Assembly: GCF_018613235.1 (NCBI RefSeq) | Contig: NZ_JAGGQP010000016.1 | Coordinates: 145,753 to 209,752, forward strand | Direction: 5' to 3' | Length of the DNA: 64,000 bases | Origin: Bacillus sp. ISL-41 | GTDB lineage: Bacteria; Bacillota; Bacilli; Bacillales; Cytobacillaceae | Shown here: positions 18,076 to 26,950 of the stretch, one piece after another | Numbering within the stretch: the first letter of the stretch is position 1 | How the letters are laid out: every line of letters begins with the position of its first letter | Translations under genes and position numbers: made by a program | Notes under the pieces: model-generated | What the model was told of the DNA's origin: nothing | What the model saw: only the letters and a program-made list of their open reading frames with translations | The model's database searches: none

Positions 18076-19257
18076 TTATTTCAATTCATTTAGGAAGCTT
18101 GTTCCGTGGTCTGGCATTTTCACATTAAAGTTTTCTGCAACAGTTGCACCGATATCTGCAAAAGTTTTACGGACAGGCAGTTCTTTCCCTTCAGTCATTC
18201 CTTTTGAATAGACGAGGAGCGGCACATATTCACGTGTATGGTCTGTTCCGTAATGGACCGGATCATTTCCGTGGTCCGCAGTAATGATGAGAAGGTCATC
18301 TTCATTCAATTTTTCGAATACCTCAGGAAGGCGGGCATCGTATTCCTCTAGTGCTTTGCCATAACCTTCAGGATCTCGGCGGTGTCCGAACAAAGCATCA
18401 AAATCTACAAGGTTCAGGAAGCTCAAGCCTGTAAAATCCTGATCGAGGGTTTGCAGCAATTTATCCATTCCGTCCATATTGGACACAGTGCGAAGAGATT
18501 CAGTTACGCCTTCTCCGTCATATATATCTGAGATTTTACCGATAGCCAAAACGTCAAGGCCTGAATCCTTCAGTTCGTTCATAACTGTTCTGCCGAATGG
18601 CTTCAGAGCATAGTCATGGCGGTTAGATGTACGTTTGAAGTCCCCTGGTTCACCGATAAATGGTCTTGCGATGACCCTTCCGACCATGTATTTTTCATCC
18701 AGCGTCAGTTCTCTGGCAATTTTACAAATATCATAAAGTTCTTCTATAGGAATGATTTCTTCGTGAGCAGCGATCTGCAGTACTGAATCTGCAGATGTAT
18801 AGACGATCAGAGCCCCCGTCTTCATATGCTCTTCACCAAGCTCTACAAGGATTTCCGTTCCGCTTGCCGGTTTGTTTCCGATGACCTTTCTGCCGGTACG
18901 TGTTTCGAGCTCAGCAATCAATTCATCCGGGAATCCATCAGGGAATGCCTGGAATGGTGTCTGGATATTCAGACCCATGATCTCCCAGTGTCCTGTCATT
19001 GTGTCCTTGCCGTTAGAAGCTTCTTCCATCTTTGTATAGTAGGCCAGTGGCTTTTCAACTGGTGTGATGCCTTGGATTTCCTCGATGTTGCTGAGGCCGA
19101 GTTTGCCCATGTTCGGCATTTTCAAGCCATTCATTCTTTCTCCGATATGGCCAAGTGTGTGGGATCCTTTATCACCAAACTCTTCGGCATCTGGAGCTTC
19201 TCCGATTCCTACTGAATCCATGACGATTAAAAATACTCTTTTATATGTATTCGACAT
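18076..19257 (-). CDS. deoB: Phosphopentomutase
   Basis: DeoB (drm) interconverts (deoxy)ribose 1-phosphate and 5-phosphate, joining nucleoside breakdown to central metabolism. The 393-residue enzyme belongs to the alkaline-phosphatase superfamily: metal ligands in '[16 protein letters not shown]', '[14 protein letters not shown]' (T is the catalytic residue), and '[30 protein letters not shown]'. A strong AAGGAGGAGAAGGA lies at the start. First gene of the salvage operon; the 260 bases to xerD's end hold only a terminator. Confidence 0.97.
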   Translation of the reverse strand: MSNTYKRVFLIVMDSVGIGEAPDAEEFGDKGSHTLGHIGERMNGLKMPNMGKLGLSNIEEIQGITPVEKPLAYYTKMEEASNGKDTMTGHWEIMGLNIQTPFQAFPDGFPDELIAELETRTGRKVIGNKPASGTEILVELGEEHMKTGALIVYTSADSVLQIAAHEEIIPIEELYDICKIARELTLDEKYMVGRVIARPFIGEPGDFKRTSNRHDYALKPFGRTVMNELKDSGLDVLAIGKISDIYDGEGVTESLRTVSNMDGMDKLLQTLDQDFTGLSFLNLVDFDALFGHRRDPEGYGKALEEYDARLPEVFEKLNEDDLLIITADHGNDPVHYGTDHTREYVPLLVYSKGMTEGKELPVRKTFADIGATVAENFNVKMPDHGTSFLNELK

Positions 19258-19403
19258 TCCTTCTCCTCCTTAAAAGTGTGAATGCGTTACTAACCTTTTT
19301 ACAATTTTATGTTACCCTTTTTTGTTTCAGTTAATCGAATGCTTGCGTTTTCATTTGTCAGAAGTCTGACATCTCCATTGTACTAAATAAAAATAAAAAA
19401 ACA

Positions 19404-19432
19404 AGAAAAAAAGCCGGCTTTTGGCCGGTCTT
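19404..19432 (-). terminator. Terminator after xerD
   Basis: On the minus strand CCGGC and GCCGG pair around CAAAA and lead into seven T, 85 bases past the xerD stop. It separates the fur-side genes from deoB. Confidence 0.75.
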
Positions 19433-19517
19433 TTATGACAATTCTATGAAACTATTATCCTTTTGAGTAGACATGCCGATTTTAACATCTTGGGTGAATA
19501 CATAAACTCAGCTGCTA

Positions 19518-20411
19518 CTAGGCGCGCGGATGAAATTTTGTATAAACGTCCTTTAACCTTGTCTTTGTCACGTGGGTATAGATTTGGGTCGTCGAGATGT
19601 CCGCATGGCCCAGCATTTCTTGTACGGCGCGAAGGTCGGCTCCATTTTCAAGCAGATGGGTGGCAAATGAGTGGCGCATTGTGTGCGGAGTCAACTCTTT
19701 CTCAATCCCCGCTTCTGTCGCAAGCCGTTTGAGAATTTTCCAGAAACCCTGTCTTGACAGGCCTTTGCCATGGTGATTCAAAAATAAAGAGTCATCCTTA
19801 TGTTTTTTCGATACAAGCTTCGGACGGCCTTTTTCAAGGTATTGTTCAATCGCATCAGAAGCCGTTTTGCCAATCGGTATGATTCTTTCCTTGCTCCCTT
19901 TCCCCATACAGCGGACAAATCCCATTGTCAGGTGGACATCAGATAATGTCAGTCCGATCAGCTCGCTCACCCGGATCCCGGTGGCATACATCATTTCCAG
20001 CATCGCCTTATCACGATAGCCAAAATGGTCCGTCAGCTTTGGACTGTCGAGAAGTGTCTCTACCTCTTCCATACTCAAAACTTTAGGCAGGGATCGTTCA
20101 TGCTGAGGGCTCTCGATGTGGACAGTCGGATCATGGCCGACCGCCTTTTCCCGCAGCAGGAAATGGTGGAAAGCCCTAATAGAGGCAATATGCCTTGCCA
20201 GTGTTTTTGAAGATTTCCCTGTGTCTTTCAAATGTCCTAAAAAATGGACAATCTGCGGTCGCTGCACACCATTTAAGTCCCCAAGCTGTTCAACATTTTT
20301 AAGATATGTGATATAACTGTTCAAGTCACGTTTATAAGATACGATTGTGTTCTTAGAAAGTCCCTTTTCAACTACTAAAAAGTGAATAAAGTCGTCGAGC
20401 CTGTCTTCCAT
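19518..20411 (-). CDS. xerD: Site-specific tyrosine recombinase XerD
   Basis: With XerC/CodV it resolves chromosome dimers at dif. The 297-residue protein has the N-terminal core-binding domain and a catalytic domain with R ('[12 protein letters not shown]'), K ('[11 protein letters not shown]'), H-x-x-R ('[19 protein letters not shown]'), H ('[15 protein letters not shown]') and the Tyr nucleophile in that last motif. Start ATG at 20411 behind GGGGAG. Neighbour order drm - ripX(xerD) - yqzK - fur is as in B. subtilis. Confidence 0.96.
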   Translation of the reverse strand: MEDRLDDFIHFLVVEKGLSKNTIVSYKRDLNSYITYLKNVEQLGDLNGVQRPQIVHFLGHLKDTGKSSKTLARHIASIRAFHHFLLREKAVGHDPTVHIESPQHERSLPKVLSMEEVETLLDSPKLTDHFGYRDKAMLEMMYATGIRVSELIGLTLSDVHLTMGFVRCMGKGSKERIIPIGKTASDAIEQYLEKGRPKLVSKKHKDDSLFLNHHGKGLSRQGFWKILKRLATEAGIEKELTPHTMRHSFATHLLENGADLRAVQEMLGHADISTTQIYTHVTKTRLKDVYTKFHPRA

Positions 20412-20416
20412 TTTTA

Positions 20417-20644
20417 TTACTCCCCATTCAGATAAAACAGTATCAGCCTTTCAAACATACTTCCCTTTTCTTCATCAAAGGTTCCTGATACCTTTATAGC
20501 CGCTCCCTCTGGTGCGTCATAACGATGATAGCTTTCATACTCTTCGTTAATCCACATGATACCATAATAAAATAAGATTGTGCATCCAGTGAATAATATA
20601 AATACCTTTAATGTATGCAGGACCAACCCAAGCCACGATTTCAT
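20417..20644 (-). CDS. yqzK: YqzK family membrane protein (DUF4227)
   Basis: A 75-residue protein with one membrane helix (about residues 7-28) followed by '[22 protein letters not shown]' and '[12 protein letters not shown]', the pattern of YqzK. Function unknown. ATG at 20644 has GGAGG 8 bases upstream; it precedes xerD by 5 bases and should be cotranscribed with it, downstream of fur. Confidence 0.85.
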   Translation of the reverse strand: MKSWLGLVLHTLKVFILFTGCTILFYYGIMWINEEYESYHRYDAPEGAAIKVSGTFDEEKGSMFERLILFYLNGE

Positions 20645-20793
20645 TTTTCTTGCCTCCAAACTCGACACATCGAACAATTGACGGCGCCTGTTTAAAGGCG
20701 CATCCTGTTCTATTCGACTTTACTTATTTACTAATCTGTATGCCAATTTGGACAAGAATTATACCTGAACCTCGTGCAATTTTAATAAAATAA

Positions 20794-20824
20794 AAAACCC
20801 TTTCTCCAATGGAAAAAGGGTTTT
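20794..20824 (-). terminator. Terminator after fur
   Basis: AAAACCCTTT and AAAGGGTTTT flank a loop of 11 bases, with T runs at both ends, directly behind the fur stop codon. The 20645-20793 stretch further downstream shows no gene. Confidence 0.8.
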
Positions 20825-20828
20825 GAAA

Positions 20829-21290
20829 TCATTCATCAGTTTGGGTTGTTTCTTTTTCCTGGCATCTATGGCAAATGCCATGGAAGGTCAGGCGGTGATC
20901 CTTGATTTTAAATTTCCAGTCTCTTTCAACGATTTCTTCCACATCTTCAAGAAGGTCGTCCTGGATTTCATCCACTGCTCCGCATTCGATGCAGACTAGA
21001 TGATGGTGGAAATGGGCAGCGCCTTCCTGGCGGAGATCGTAACGGGATACACCATCGCCGAAGTTGATTTTATCGACAATTTTCAGTTCAGTCAGCAGTT
21101 CAAGTGTCCGGTATACTGTTGCCAGGCCGATCTCAGGAGATTTCTCTTTGACAAGCAAATAGACATCTTCCGCACTTAAGTGGTCTTCTTCATGTTCAAG
21201 CAACACGCGAACAGTAGCTTCACGCTGAGGCGTTAATTTATAGCTGGACGAATGCAGCTGTTTCTTGATTCTCTCAATTCTGTTTTCCAT
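20829..21290 (-). CDS. fur: Ferric uptake regulator Fur
   Basis: Iron-sensing repressor of siderophore and iron-uptake genes. The 153-residue protein has the winged helix ('YKLTPQREATVRVLLEHEEDHLSAEDVYLLVK', 'GLATVYRTLELLTEL'), the metal-binding 'HFHHHLVCIECGAVDEI' and a second C-x-x-C ('HGICHRCQ') for structural zinc. It aligns almost residue for residue with B. subtilis Fur from MENRIERIKKQLHSSSYKL, which decides the ATG at 21290 over the GTG at 21305. Confidence 0.96.
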   Translation of the reverse strand: MENRIERIKKQLHSSSYKLTPQREATVRVLLEHEEDHLSAEDVYLLVKEKSPEIGLATVYRTLELLTELKIVDKINFGDGVSRYDLRQEGAAHFHHHLVCIECGAVDEIQDDLLEDVEEIVERDWKFKIKDHRLTFHGICHRCQEKETTQTDE

Positions 21291-21405
21291 TTCGATAACT
21301 CTCACTCCCCCGCCACTATTCTTATATTATATCAGAAGCGGATTGAGATTCAAAATAAAATTATTACAAATAAGAAACAATAGTTATTTTTATTTAGTAA
21401 TGATT

Positions 21406-22047
21406 TTAATTTATTGAGTTTATGACTGCTTTCAATAGTGCCGGAGATAAATATGCCTCCACTCCTGCCGCCAGGGCAAGGAATATAAGTGCAGCGACAA
21501 ACGAAAAGATATATCTAAAAAACTGCGGCATGATCGGCTGGTTGATTTTCTTCATGAACTGGTTCCGAATCATTTTCAATGAAAAAGTCACCGCCATTGC
21601 CGCTGTGATAATGAATACCGGTATAATGATGAAGTTTTGCGGAAGGATGGAAACAAAGGATAAGAGGAATCCGTCCCACTGCATTTGGTTAACGAGAAAG
21701 CCTACCGTGAAACCGACAACCATCCCCTTCATGAAAAGCAGGATCAGAATGACGGGAAGCCCTATGATTGAAACCCCGAGAATCCAGATGAGCCCAATGA
21801 ATTTTCCATTGTGCAGAAAGCTCTGTAAAAATAAATCCTTTCCGTCCGCCACTTTCCCGGATGCTGCCTGGCCGAAAAACTGTGATAAGTAATAAAATAA
21901 ATCTTCTTTTTGAGTGAAGCTTAGGCTGTTTACTATTATTGCCCCAAAGATGACTCCCATCAAAAACAGGACAATGACAAAAAGATAGATTGAGGAATAT
22001 TCTCTTAAATGGGTTACTGCGACGTCCTGGTACCTTCGTTTCTTCAT
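21406..22047 (-). CDS. spoIIM: Stage II sporulation protein M
   Basis: SpoIIM, with SpoIID and SpoIIP, drives engulfment by septal peptidoglycan remodelling. The 213-residue protein has about five membrane helices; typical segments are 'FVIVLFLMGVIFGAIIVNSLS', 'FLHNGKFIGLIWILGVSIIGLPVILILLFMKGMVVGFTVGFLV' and 'ILPQNFIIIPVFI'. ATG at 22047 follows AGGAGGAAAAGAG. In B. subtilis it is sigma-E dependent. It lies between fur and EndoQ as expected. Confidence 0.94.
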   Translation of the reverse strand: MKKRRYQDVAVTHLREYSSIYLFVIVLFLMGVIFGAIIVNSLSFTQKEDLFYYLSQFFGQAASGKVADGKDLFLQSFLHNGKFIGLIWILGVSIIGLPVILILLFMKGMVVGFTVGFLVNQMQWDGFLLSFVSILPQNFIIIPVFIITAAMAVTFSLKMIRNQFMKKINQPIMPQFFRYIFSFVAALIFLALAAGVEAYLSPALLKAVINSIN

Positions 22048-22138
22048 CTCTTTTCCTCCTGCATATTGGTTACTACCATCATATGCAAGGACAGAGAGTC
22101 TATGACTGCAAAGCTTCCAATTTGGTTTAATAGAGACC

Positions 22139-22168
22139 AAAAATCCGGCCAATTGACCGGATTTTTTT
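22139..22168 (-). terminator. Terminator after endoQ
   Basis: AAATCCGG and CCGGATTT pair around CCAATTGA; on the minus strand the second arm runs into T bases. The 5' arm overlaps the end of the EndoQ gene. Confidence 0.8.
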
Positions 22169-23330
22169 AATCTGTTATTTTCCCGTATTTGCCTCCTCCG
22201 CCTGCGTGGAAGGCGAGAAGTCCTTTTCTTGCCCTATCTATCGTTATGGCTGTCTTTTCAGGAATAACTTGTTTTAAAGAATCGAGAGGCACTGAGTGAA
22301 GGACGGCCATTTCTGTACCAAAATGATCCATCAGCTTTTCTAGCATTTTCGGTCCAAGGCCTGGAATAAATTCGAGCGGCACCTGGTGGATATAAGGCGG
22401 TCTCACAAATTGATTTCCCTCTGAGGTTCTTAATTCCTGAATCCTGTCGGCGACACCTTTTATTTGTTTGGCAGATCCGCATTCTGGGCACGCTGCACCA
22501 TATGCTGGATTGTAAGCCAGGCATTCTGCACAGACTGTCCGATGATACTTTCCAAGCTGCGGATCCAGACCAAAATTTGCTTTGATACCCCGGCCTTCCG
22601 CTTGTTTTAATGCAAGTTCCAGTTCCCGGAAAGATGGCTCAGCCATTTCTATTTTCTGATATTCCCTCGCGATTTTTGCAAGTGAATGAGCATCGGAATT
22701 CGTTACAAACGAATAGCGGTGAAGCTCAGCCAGCTGGTCCGCCATTTTCGTATCCGAGCTTAAGCCTAATTCAATGCCATCGATCAGGTCCGCATCAAAA
22801 ACCTCAGCAAAAGAATTCTTGACTCCTTTGCCGTATAGGCTTTTGAATGGTGTAAATACATGAGCAGGAATGAAAATACCACCTAGTTCCTTAACCTTCT
22901 TCTGCAAAACAAGTCCAGAAATATAGACTCTTTGGGAGCTTAGATGAATATTTTTCATGTGGTTTTCAAGCCATCTTGAAAAAGCTCTCATCGTCTGCAG
23001 GGTGGGCAGATAACATAAAACATGAATTGGCCCCTGGGTGCTTTCATCATTGATCTCAAGCTCGGAACCAAGGATGATACTCATCCCGCCATAATGAAGT
23101 CCACCTTCTGGATGTTCCTGCAGTTCACCTGCTGCAAGCAAATCTTCCATTTCATCAAGCACTTCCGGTGAATGGCTGTCTATGACTCCAATCATATTCA
23201 ATCCTTTATAATCCCTTGCATGGCGGATGATATTGCTGAACGTCAGTGATTTTGCTCCGGTGATTTTAACAGCCCTGCCTGATTTAGTCCTGCCAATATG
23301 GATGTGCAGATCAACGAAGTAATCATTCAT
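22167..23330 (-). CDS. yqxK: Endonuclease Q-like DNA repair enzyme (YqxK)
   Basis: The 387-residue protein has an N-terminal PHP phosphoesterase domain (metal motif 'YFVDLHIHIGR', 'MIGVIDSHSP', 'GIFIPAHVFTPF', 'FVTNSDAHS'), a four-cysteine zinc site ('CAECLAYNPAYGAACPECG', about residues 266-284) and a C-terminal 'EFIPGLGPKMLEKLMDHFG' helix-hairpin-helix-like segment. This is the EndoQ architecture: EndoQ nicks DNA 5' of deaminated bases such as uracil and hypoxanthine. The ATG abuts the nudF stop codon, so the two DNA/nucleotide-hygiene genes are coupled. Confidence 0.88.
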   Translation of the reverse strand: MNDYFVDLHIHIGRTKSGRAVKITGAKSLTFSNIIRHARDYKGLNMIGVIDSHSPEVLDEMEDLLAAGELQEHPEGGLHYGGMSIILGSELEINDESTQGPIHVLCYLPTLQTMRAFSRWLENHMKNIHLSSQRVYISGLVLQKKVKELGGIFIPAHVFTPFKSLYGKGVKNSFAEVFDADLIDGIELGLSSDTKMADQLAELHRYSFVTNSDAHSLAKIAREYQKIEMAEPSFRELELALKQAEGRGIKANFGLDPQLGKYHRTVCAECLAYNPAYGAACPECGSAKQIKGVADRIQELRTSEGNQFVRPPYIHQVPLEFIPGLGPKMLEKLMDHFGTEMAVLHSVPLDSLKQVIPEKTAITIDRARKGLLAFHAGGGGKYGKITD

Positions 23331-23882
23331 TTACTTTTCTAATGCCTCCTGCAATTGCAGATGCTGTACGGCATAAGCTGTTTTAGCATCGTAAATTTTC
23401 TGTTCTTTCACAAGCTGGATTGCCTCTTCAAGGGTAATTTCCAGCAAGTTGACAAACTCATCCTCGTCGGCTGCCGCTGGATTGGCTTTTTTAGCAAGCC
23501 CAGTTGCTTTATAGACATGGATAATCTCATCCGCGAACCCCGGGGACGTGTAGAAGGAGATCAGCCATTCCATATTGGCACACTCATAACCCGTCTCTTC
23601 TTCCAGCTCACGCGCAGCACACACTTCCGGCTTCTCACCTGCCTCAAGCTTTCCCGCAGGAATCTCAATGATCGTCCTCTCAAGCGCCTTTCTATATTGT
23701 TCCACCATGATAATTTTATTGTCAGCTGTGACAGGAATGACCGCGACAGCACCTGGATGCTTGACGATCTCCCTTTTTGATGTTTTTCCATTCGGCAATT
23801 CTACATCGTCTACCTGCAGGCTAATGACCTTTCCTGTAAAAATCTGCTCTGTCTTCAATGTTTTTTCTTCAAGAGATTTCAT
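23331..23882 (-). CDS. nudF: ADP-ribose pyrophosphatase NudF
   Basis: A 183-residue Nudix hydrolase. The Nudix box is 'GEKPEVCAARELEEETGYE' (G-x5-E-x7-R-E-x-x-E-E-x-G), around residues 83-101, preceded by 'IEIPAGKLE'. NudF splits ADP-ribose to AMP and ribose 5-phosphate. AGGAG precedes the ATG. It is transcribed away from mciZ, whose start lies 75 bases beyond its own. Confidence 0.93.
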   Translation of the reverse strand: MKSLEEKTLKTEQIFTGKVISLQVDDVELPNGKTSKREIVKHPGAVAVIPVTADNKIIMVEQYRKALERTIIEIPAGKLEAGEKPEVCAARELEEETGYECANMEWLISFYTSPGFADEIIHVYKATGLAKKANPAAADEDEFVNLLEITLEEAIQLVKEQKIYDAKTAYAVQHLQLQEALEK

Positions 23883-23919
23883 GCATGTCCACTCCTGTTC
23901 TAATCCGATATCAAATGCT

Positions 23920-23927
23920 CATACATT
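23920..23927 (+). promoter_or_regulatory. Possible sigma-E -10 element for mciZ
   Basis: CATACATT, 30 bases ahead of the mciZ start, is a full match to the sigma-E -10 consensus (CATACAHT). The -35 region (TCTAATC, about 14 bases upstream) is weak. B. subtilis mciZ is a sigma-E gene, which favours this reading. Confidence 0.45.
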
Positions 23928-23957
23928 TTATCATACTTATCCGAAAGGAGTAGACGG

Positions 23958-24104
23958 ATGAAAATTTACGTCCATGGCCAGGGAATCACTCTAGCCGGTA
24001 AAGCATGGGAAATCAAACACACGTTAAAAGAGTATGGCAAAAAGCATGAACTTGTAAAAGATTGGGTTGAGACTGTCAACCAGCATGATCGCCGTCCAGA
24101 ATAG
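23958..24104 (+). CDS. mciZ: Z-ring inhibitor MciZ
   Basis: A 48-residue peptide. Its middle, 'LAGKAWEIKHTLKEYGKK', followed by 'VKDW', aligns with the B. subtilis 40-residue MciZ ('LVGKAWEIRAKLKEYGR', 'VKDW'). MciZ caps FtsZ filaments in the mother cell to stop Z-ring formation during sporulation. GGAG lies 7 bases ahead of the ATG. The position between nudF and yqkF is the same as in B. subtilis. It is longer at the C-terminus by an 8-residue charged tail (ending DRRPE). Too short for ordinary gene callers. Confidence 0.9.
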   Translation: MKIYVHGQGITLAGKAWEIKHTLKEYGKKHELVKDWVETVNQHDRRPE

Positions 24105-24164
24105 TTGATTGCACTCCTTTCCTTTCGTTAAAATAAAACCAACATTGGATCGGAGTGATTTCTT

Positions 24165-25076
24165 ATGAAGAGACGTAAACTGGGTACATCTAATTTGTTT
24201 GTCAGTGAAATCGGCCTTGGCTGTATGTCGCTTGGAACGGATTATTCGAAGGCACAGGCGGTGATTGACGCTGCCTTGGAAGAAGGGATCAACTATTTTG
24301 ATACCGCTGACTTGTATGATTTCGGGGAGAATGAAAAGACTGTCGGGCAAGCCTTGAAGAAAGTCAGGGATCAGGTCATCATCTCTACGAAAGCCGGCAA
24401 TCGTTGGACCGACGCGAAAGACAGCTGGACCTGGGATCCATCGAAGGCATACATTAAAGAAGCCGTGAAGCAGAGTTTGAAAAGACTCAATACCGATTAT
24501 ATTGACCTTTATCAGCTGCACGGGGGGACAATCGAAGACAATATTGACGAAACAATTGAGGCTTTTGAAGAATTGAAAGATGAAGGCTATATTAAGTATT
24601 ACGGCATTTCGTCCATTAGGCCGAATGTCATTCGTGAATACGGTCAAAAATCAAACATCATCTCCGTCATGATGCAATACAGCATACTTGACCGCCGACC
24701 TGAAGAAGAAGCACTCCCGTTCCTTCATGATCACAACATCAGTGTGGTAACGAGAGGCACGGTCGCTAAAGGCATGCTGAGTGACAGAATGCTCGAGAAG
24801 GCAGCTTCCAAAGGGTATCTTGATTACAGCTATGAGGAATTGGAAGAAGTTCTTCCTTTATTGAAAGAGAAGCTCGCCTCATCCAGGTCCCTTGCCGAAG
24901 TCGCCATTCAGTATAATTTAGCCAACCCTGCAGTAGCTTCAGTTGTCGCTGGGGCAAGCACCCCGGAACAAATCAAGGAAAATGCCAGGGCTGCGAGTTC
25001 CGCTTCCCTGTCCGCTGAAGAAATCAAGTTGATTAAGTCCATTACGAAGGCAAATAAATACGACCAGCACAGATAA
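24165..25076 (+). CDS. yqkF: Aldo/keto reductase YqkF
   Basis: A 303-residue NADPH-dependent oxidoreductase with a TIM-barrel. Catalytic residues: Asp and Tyr in 'NYFDTADLYDFGENEKTVGQAL', Lys in 'VIISTKAG', His in 'YIDLYQLHGG'. The C-terminal 'VVAGASTPEQIKENARAAS' binds the cofactor. Substrate unknown. ATG behind CGGAG. A strong bidirectional terminator follows. Confidence 0.9.
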   Translation: MKRRKLGTSNLFVSEIGLGCMSLGTDYSKAQAVIDAALEEGINYFDTADLYDFGENEKTVGQALKKVRDQVIISTKAGNRWTDAKDSWTWDPSKAYIKEAVKQSLKRLNTDYIDLYQLHGGTIEDNIDETIEAFEELKDEGYIKYYGISSIRPNVIREYGQKSNIISVMMQYSILDRRPEEEALPFLHDHNISVVTRGTVAKGMLSDRMLEKAASKGYLDYSYEELEEVLPLLKEKLASSRSLAEVAIQYNLANPAVASVVAGASTPEQIKENARAASSASLSAEEIKLIKSITKANKYDQHR

Positions 25077-25090
25077 TAACTGGAAACCTA

Positions 25091-25136
25091 AAAAAGGAAC
25101 ACTTTGGCATTTCTCATGCGAAAGTGTTCCTTTTTT
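25091..25136. terminator. Bidirectional terminator between yqkF and the ZIP-like gene
   Basis: A 16-bp perfect stem (AAAAAAGGAACACTTT and its complement) with A/T tracts at both ends serves the convergent genes on either side. Confidence 0.9.
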
Positions 25137-25160
25137 GCAAGTCTATTCCACTTCAAAACC

Positions 25161-25895
25161 TTATGCCAGCATCAACAAGAGTGTATAGCCGGCCAATCCA
25201 GCGGCAAAGGCCCAGAAGTTGCTCTCCCTCTCCTCCGGGAGCTCTTCTTTCATTACATTTAAGATAACTCCACCTGCAAGAAGGGCAAAAAGCAAGGCTA
25301 TAATGTTTTCATTCACCTGCCAGGTGATGCCGATTGCCCAGCCTGCCAAAATCGCGGCAGCAAGCAACCATCTCCCTACACGATCATACATTTCCTTATG
25401 CGCTTCCCTCAGTGCATGGTCGCTGGTGATGAAATGGACGGAAAGTGCAATAAAGTAAAAGACCAGTCCCGTTACCGTTTCCTGTTCTCCATGAAGCAAT
25501 AAATAGCCTATCAAACTGTTATAAAGAAAAAACGAAACGATATGGATCCAAAATACACCTTTGGAAGCCCGGTCCATATTGTTTTCCCTTTGCTGTTTTT
25601 TCTTAGAGGTCTTTACCATCCGCTCCAATCCATAAAAAATGGCCAAACCAATCATAGCAACAATATATGTATGATTTTCGAAGAACTTCAAGCCACCTGA
25701 TTGAATACTCCTGTCAAGGACCTCGTTATGTTTATTCAACTCTGGGAGCAGGTGAATGAATACATAGGCTACAGAAATGCCTCCTGCAGCTGAAAGCAGT
25801 CTGCTTCGAGGGACGTTGTCGAGGAAAGGTAAAAATCTAGAAAACAAATGGATGAACACGAATCCGGCTGCGAGTAAAAATGTTATAAGTAACAA
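25161..25895 (-). CDS. ZIP-like integral membrane protein
   Basis: The 244-residue protein has about seven membrane helices, a basic cytoplasmic loop (KTSKKKQQRENN, about residues 94-105) and histidine/acidic motifs inside helices: 'VFIHLLPELNKH', 'LSVHFITSDHALREAH' and 'VMKEELPEERE'. Helix IV/V histidines followed by an E-E-L-P-E motif resemble ZIP metal transporters, so a divalent-metal role is possible, but the match is distant. TTG start at 25895 with GGAG 7 bases upstream. It converges on yqkF and is monocistronic. Confidence 0.65.
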   Translation of the reverse strand: MLLITFLLAAGFVFIHLFSRFLPFLDNVPRSRLLSAAGGISVAYVFIHLLPELNKHNEVLDRSIQSGGLKFFENHTYIVAMIGLAIFYGLERMVKTSKKKQQRENNMDRASKGVFWIHIVSFFLYNSLIGYLLLHGEQETVTGLVFYFIALSVHFITSDHALREAHKEMYDRVGRWLLAAAILAGWAIGITWQVNENIIALLFALLAGGVILNVMKEELPEERESNFWAFAAGLAGYTLLLMLA

Positions 25896-25962
25896 CGCTT
25901 TGCTCCTTTGCTTTTTTTACCTTATTGCCCTTTCGCACAGGACGCAAAACGTTTGTTATTTA

Positions 25963-26046
25963 GGCTCTTTTCGAAAACTTGTTATTTTCTCAACGAAAGG
26001 TATTACGAGTATGCACGCTATGTTAAGAAGTTCCTCGAAAAGAGCC
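25963..26046. repeat. Inverted-repeat element with GGCTCTTTTCG ends
   Basis: GGCTCTTTTCGAAAACTT (25963-25980) is matched in reverse orientation at 26028-26046 (complement GGCTCTTTTCGAGGAACTT), with a 47-base middle. A single arm-like copy recurs at 51286-51304. The element fills most of the gap between the ZIP-like gene and the grpB-family gene. Confidence 0.7.
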
Positions 26047-26108
26047 CCGATACTTTTTTTAGAGAATTATAAGTGCATGTAGGCTCAGCAACAATCATTC
26101 GGAAACCT

Positions 26109-26636
26109 TTATCTTGCTGGCCTCCATTGCATTGCTTTTTGCTCAAGCTCCTTCACCGTCGGAGACTTTTCCGCTATATAAGACTCGATGTCATATTCAT
26201 ATTTTTGGGCAGCTGTTTCTTTTACAGCAGCGTACTTGCTGGCTTCACTTAGGTGGGCTCTTAAATAATCACGGAACACAAGATGCCTGTATAATTGATG
26301 GCTGCCTTTTTCAAACGAATGCAAATGAACTTTTCGAATGCCACTTTCATCATGTTTTTGAAAATAGCGCCTCCCAGGGATGCCATTTTCCCCCTTCGCC
26401 TCGTAGCCGGCTGCCTCTATGGCAGGTGTTGCTTTTTCAACTTGTTCAAGGCTATCAGCTGCTAACATAATGTCTATGATCGGCTTGGCGCTAAGTCCGG
26501 GGACAGATGTACTGCCGATATGGTGTATTTCAATGTTTGCCGGTTCAAAGATGGATTCAAGAACCTGCTTCTCTTTTTCAAAAAGAGTTTTCCACTCAGG
26601 ATTGTATGGAACTACTTCCACTCTTCTTCGGGTCAT
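26109..26636 (-). CDS. GrpB family (UPF0157) protein
   Basis: A 175-residue member of the GrpB nucleotidyltransferase-fold family: 'RRVEVVPYNPEWKTLFEKEKQVL', 'IHHIGSTSVPGLSAKPIIDIMLAADS' (the G-S-T/S and D-x-D active-site pattern) and 'HLHSFEKGSHQLYRHLVFRDYLRAH'. The biochemical role is not established. Its ATG overlaps the yqkE stop codon (ATGA), so the pair is coupled. Confidence 0.88.
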   Translation of the reverse strand: MTRRRVEVVPYNPEWKTLFEKEKQVLESIFEPANIEIHHIGSTSVPGLSAKPIIDIMLAADSLEQVEKATPAIEAAGYEAKGENGIPGRRYFQKHDESGIRKVHLHSFEKGSHQLYRHLVFRDYLRAHLSEASKYAAVKETAAQKYEYDIESYIAEKSPTVKELEQKAMQWRPAR

Positions 26637-26881
26637 TTGAATTTCTTCCAATCCATGTCGCTTTCGGAAAGCAATTCTTCGAAAGATTTGTTCTTTTCCC
26701 TTAAACGCTTCTCTTCTTTTTTGCGCTTCAGTTCAGCCTGTTTTTTCTGTTCTTCCTCATCCTTTAATTGCTGTTGTTGGGCTTTTAGCTTTTGCATGAT
26801 ATCTTGATTGAGAAGATCGCCGAGTGTTGCAGGCTTTTCCTCTTTTTTAACGGGTTGCTGGCGTTTTTGTTTCTTTTTCAT
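26633..26881 (-). CDS. yqkE: YqkE family protein (DUF3886)
   Basis: An 82-residue, highly charged, coiled-coil-like protein (K/E/Q-rich, 'LKAQQQQLKDEEEQKKQAELKRKKEEK', shown here in part) ending 'SDMDWKKFK', the tail that marks YqkE of B. subtilis. Function unknown. It precedes and overlaps the GrpB-family gene by the ATGA junction. Confidence 0.85.
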   Translation of the reverse strand: MKKKQKRQQPVKKEEKPATLGDLLNQDIMQKLKAQQQQLKDEEEQKKQAELKRKKEEKRLREKNKSFEELLSESDMDWKKFK

Positions 26882-26950
26882 GTTTGATCCCTCTTTTTTA
26901 CTCAGCTGAAGCAGAGTTGCTTAGCCTATTTTTTGCTTTGTTAAACCAGG

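Noticed and set aside
24024..24647. 207-codon open frame antisense to yqkF
   Set aside because: It runs opposite a clear aldo/keto reductase, has no ribosome-binding site and resembles no family.
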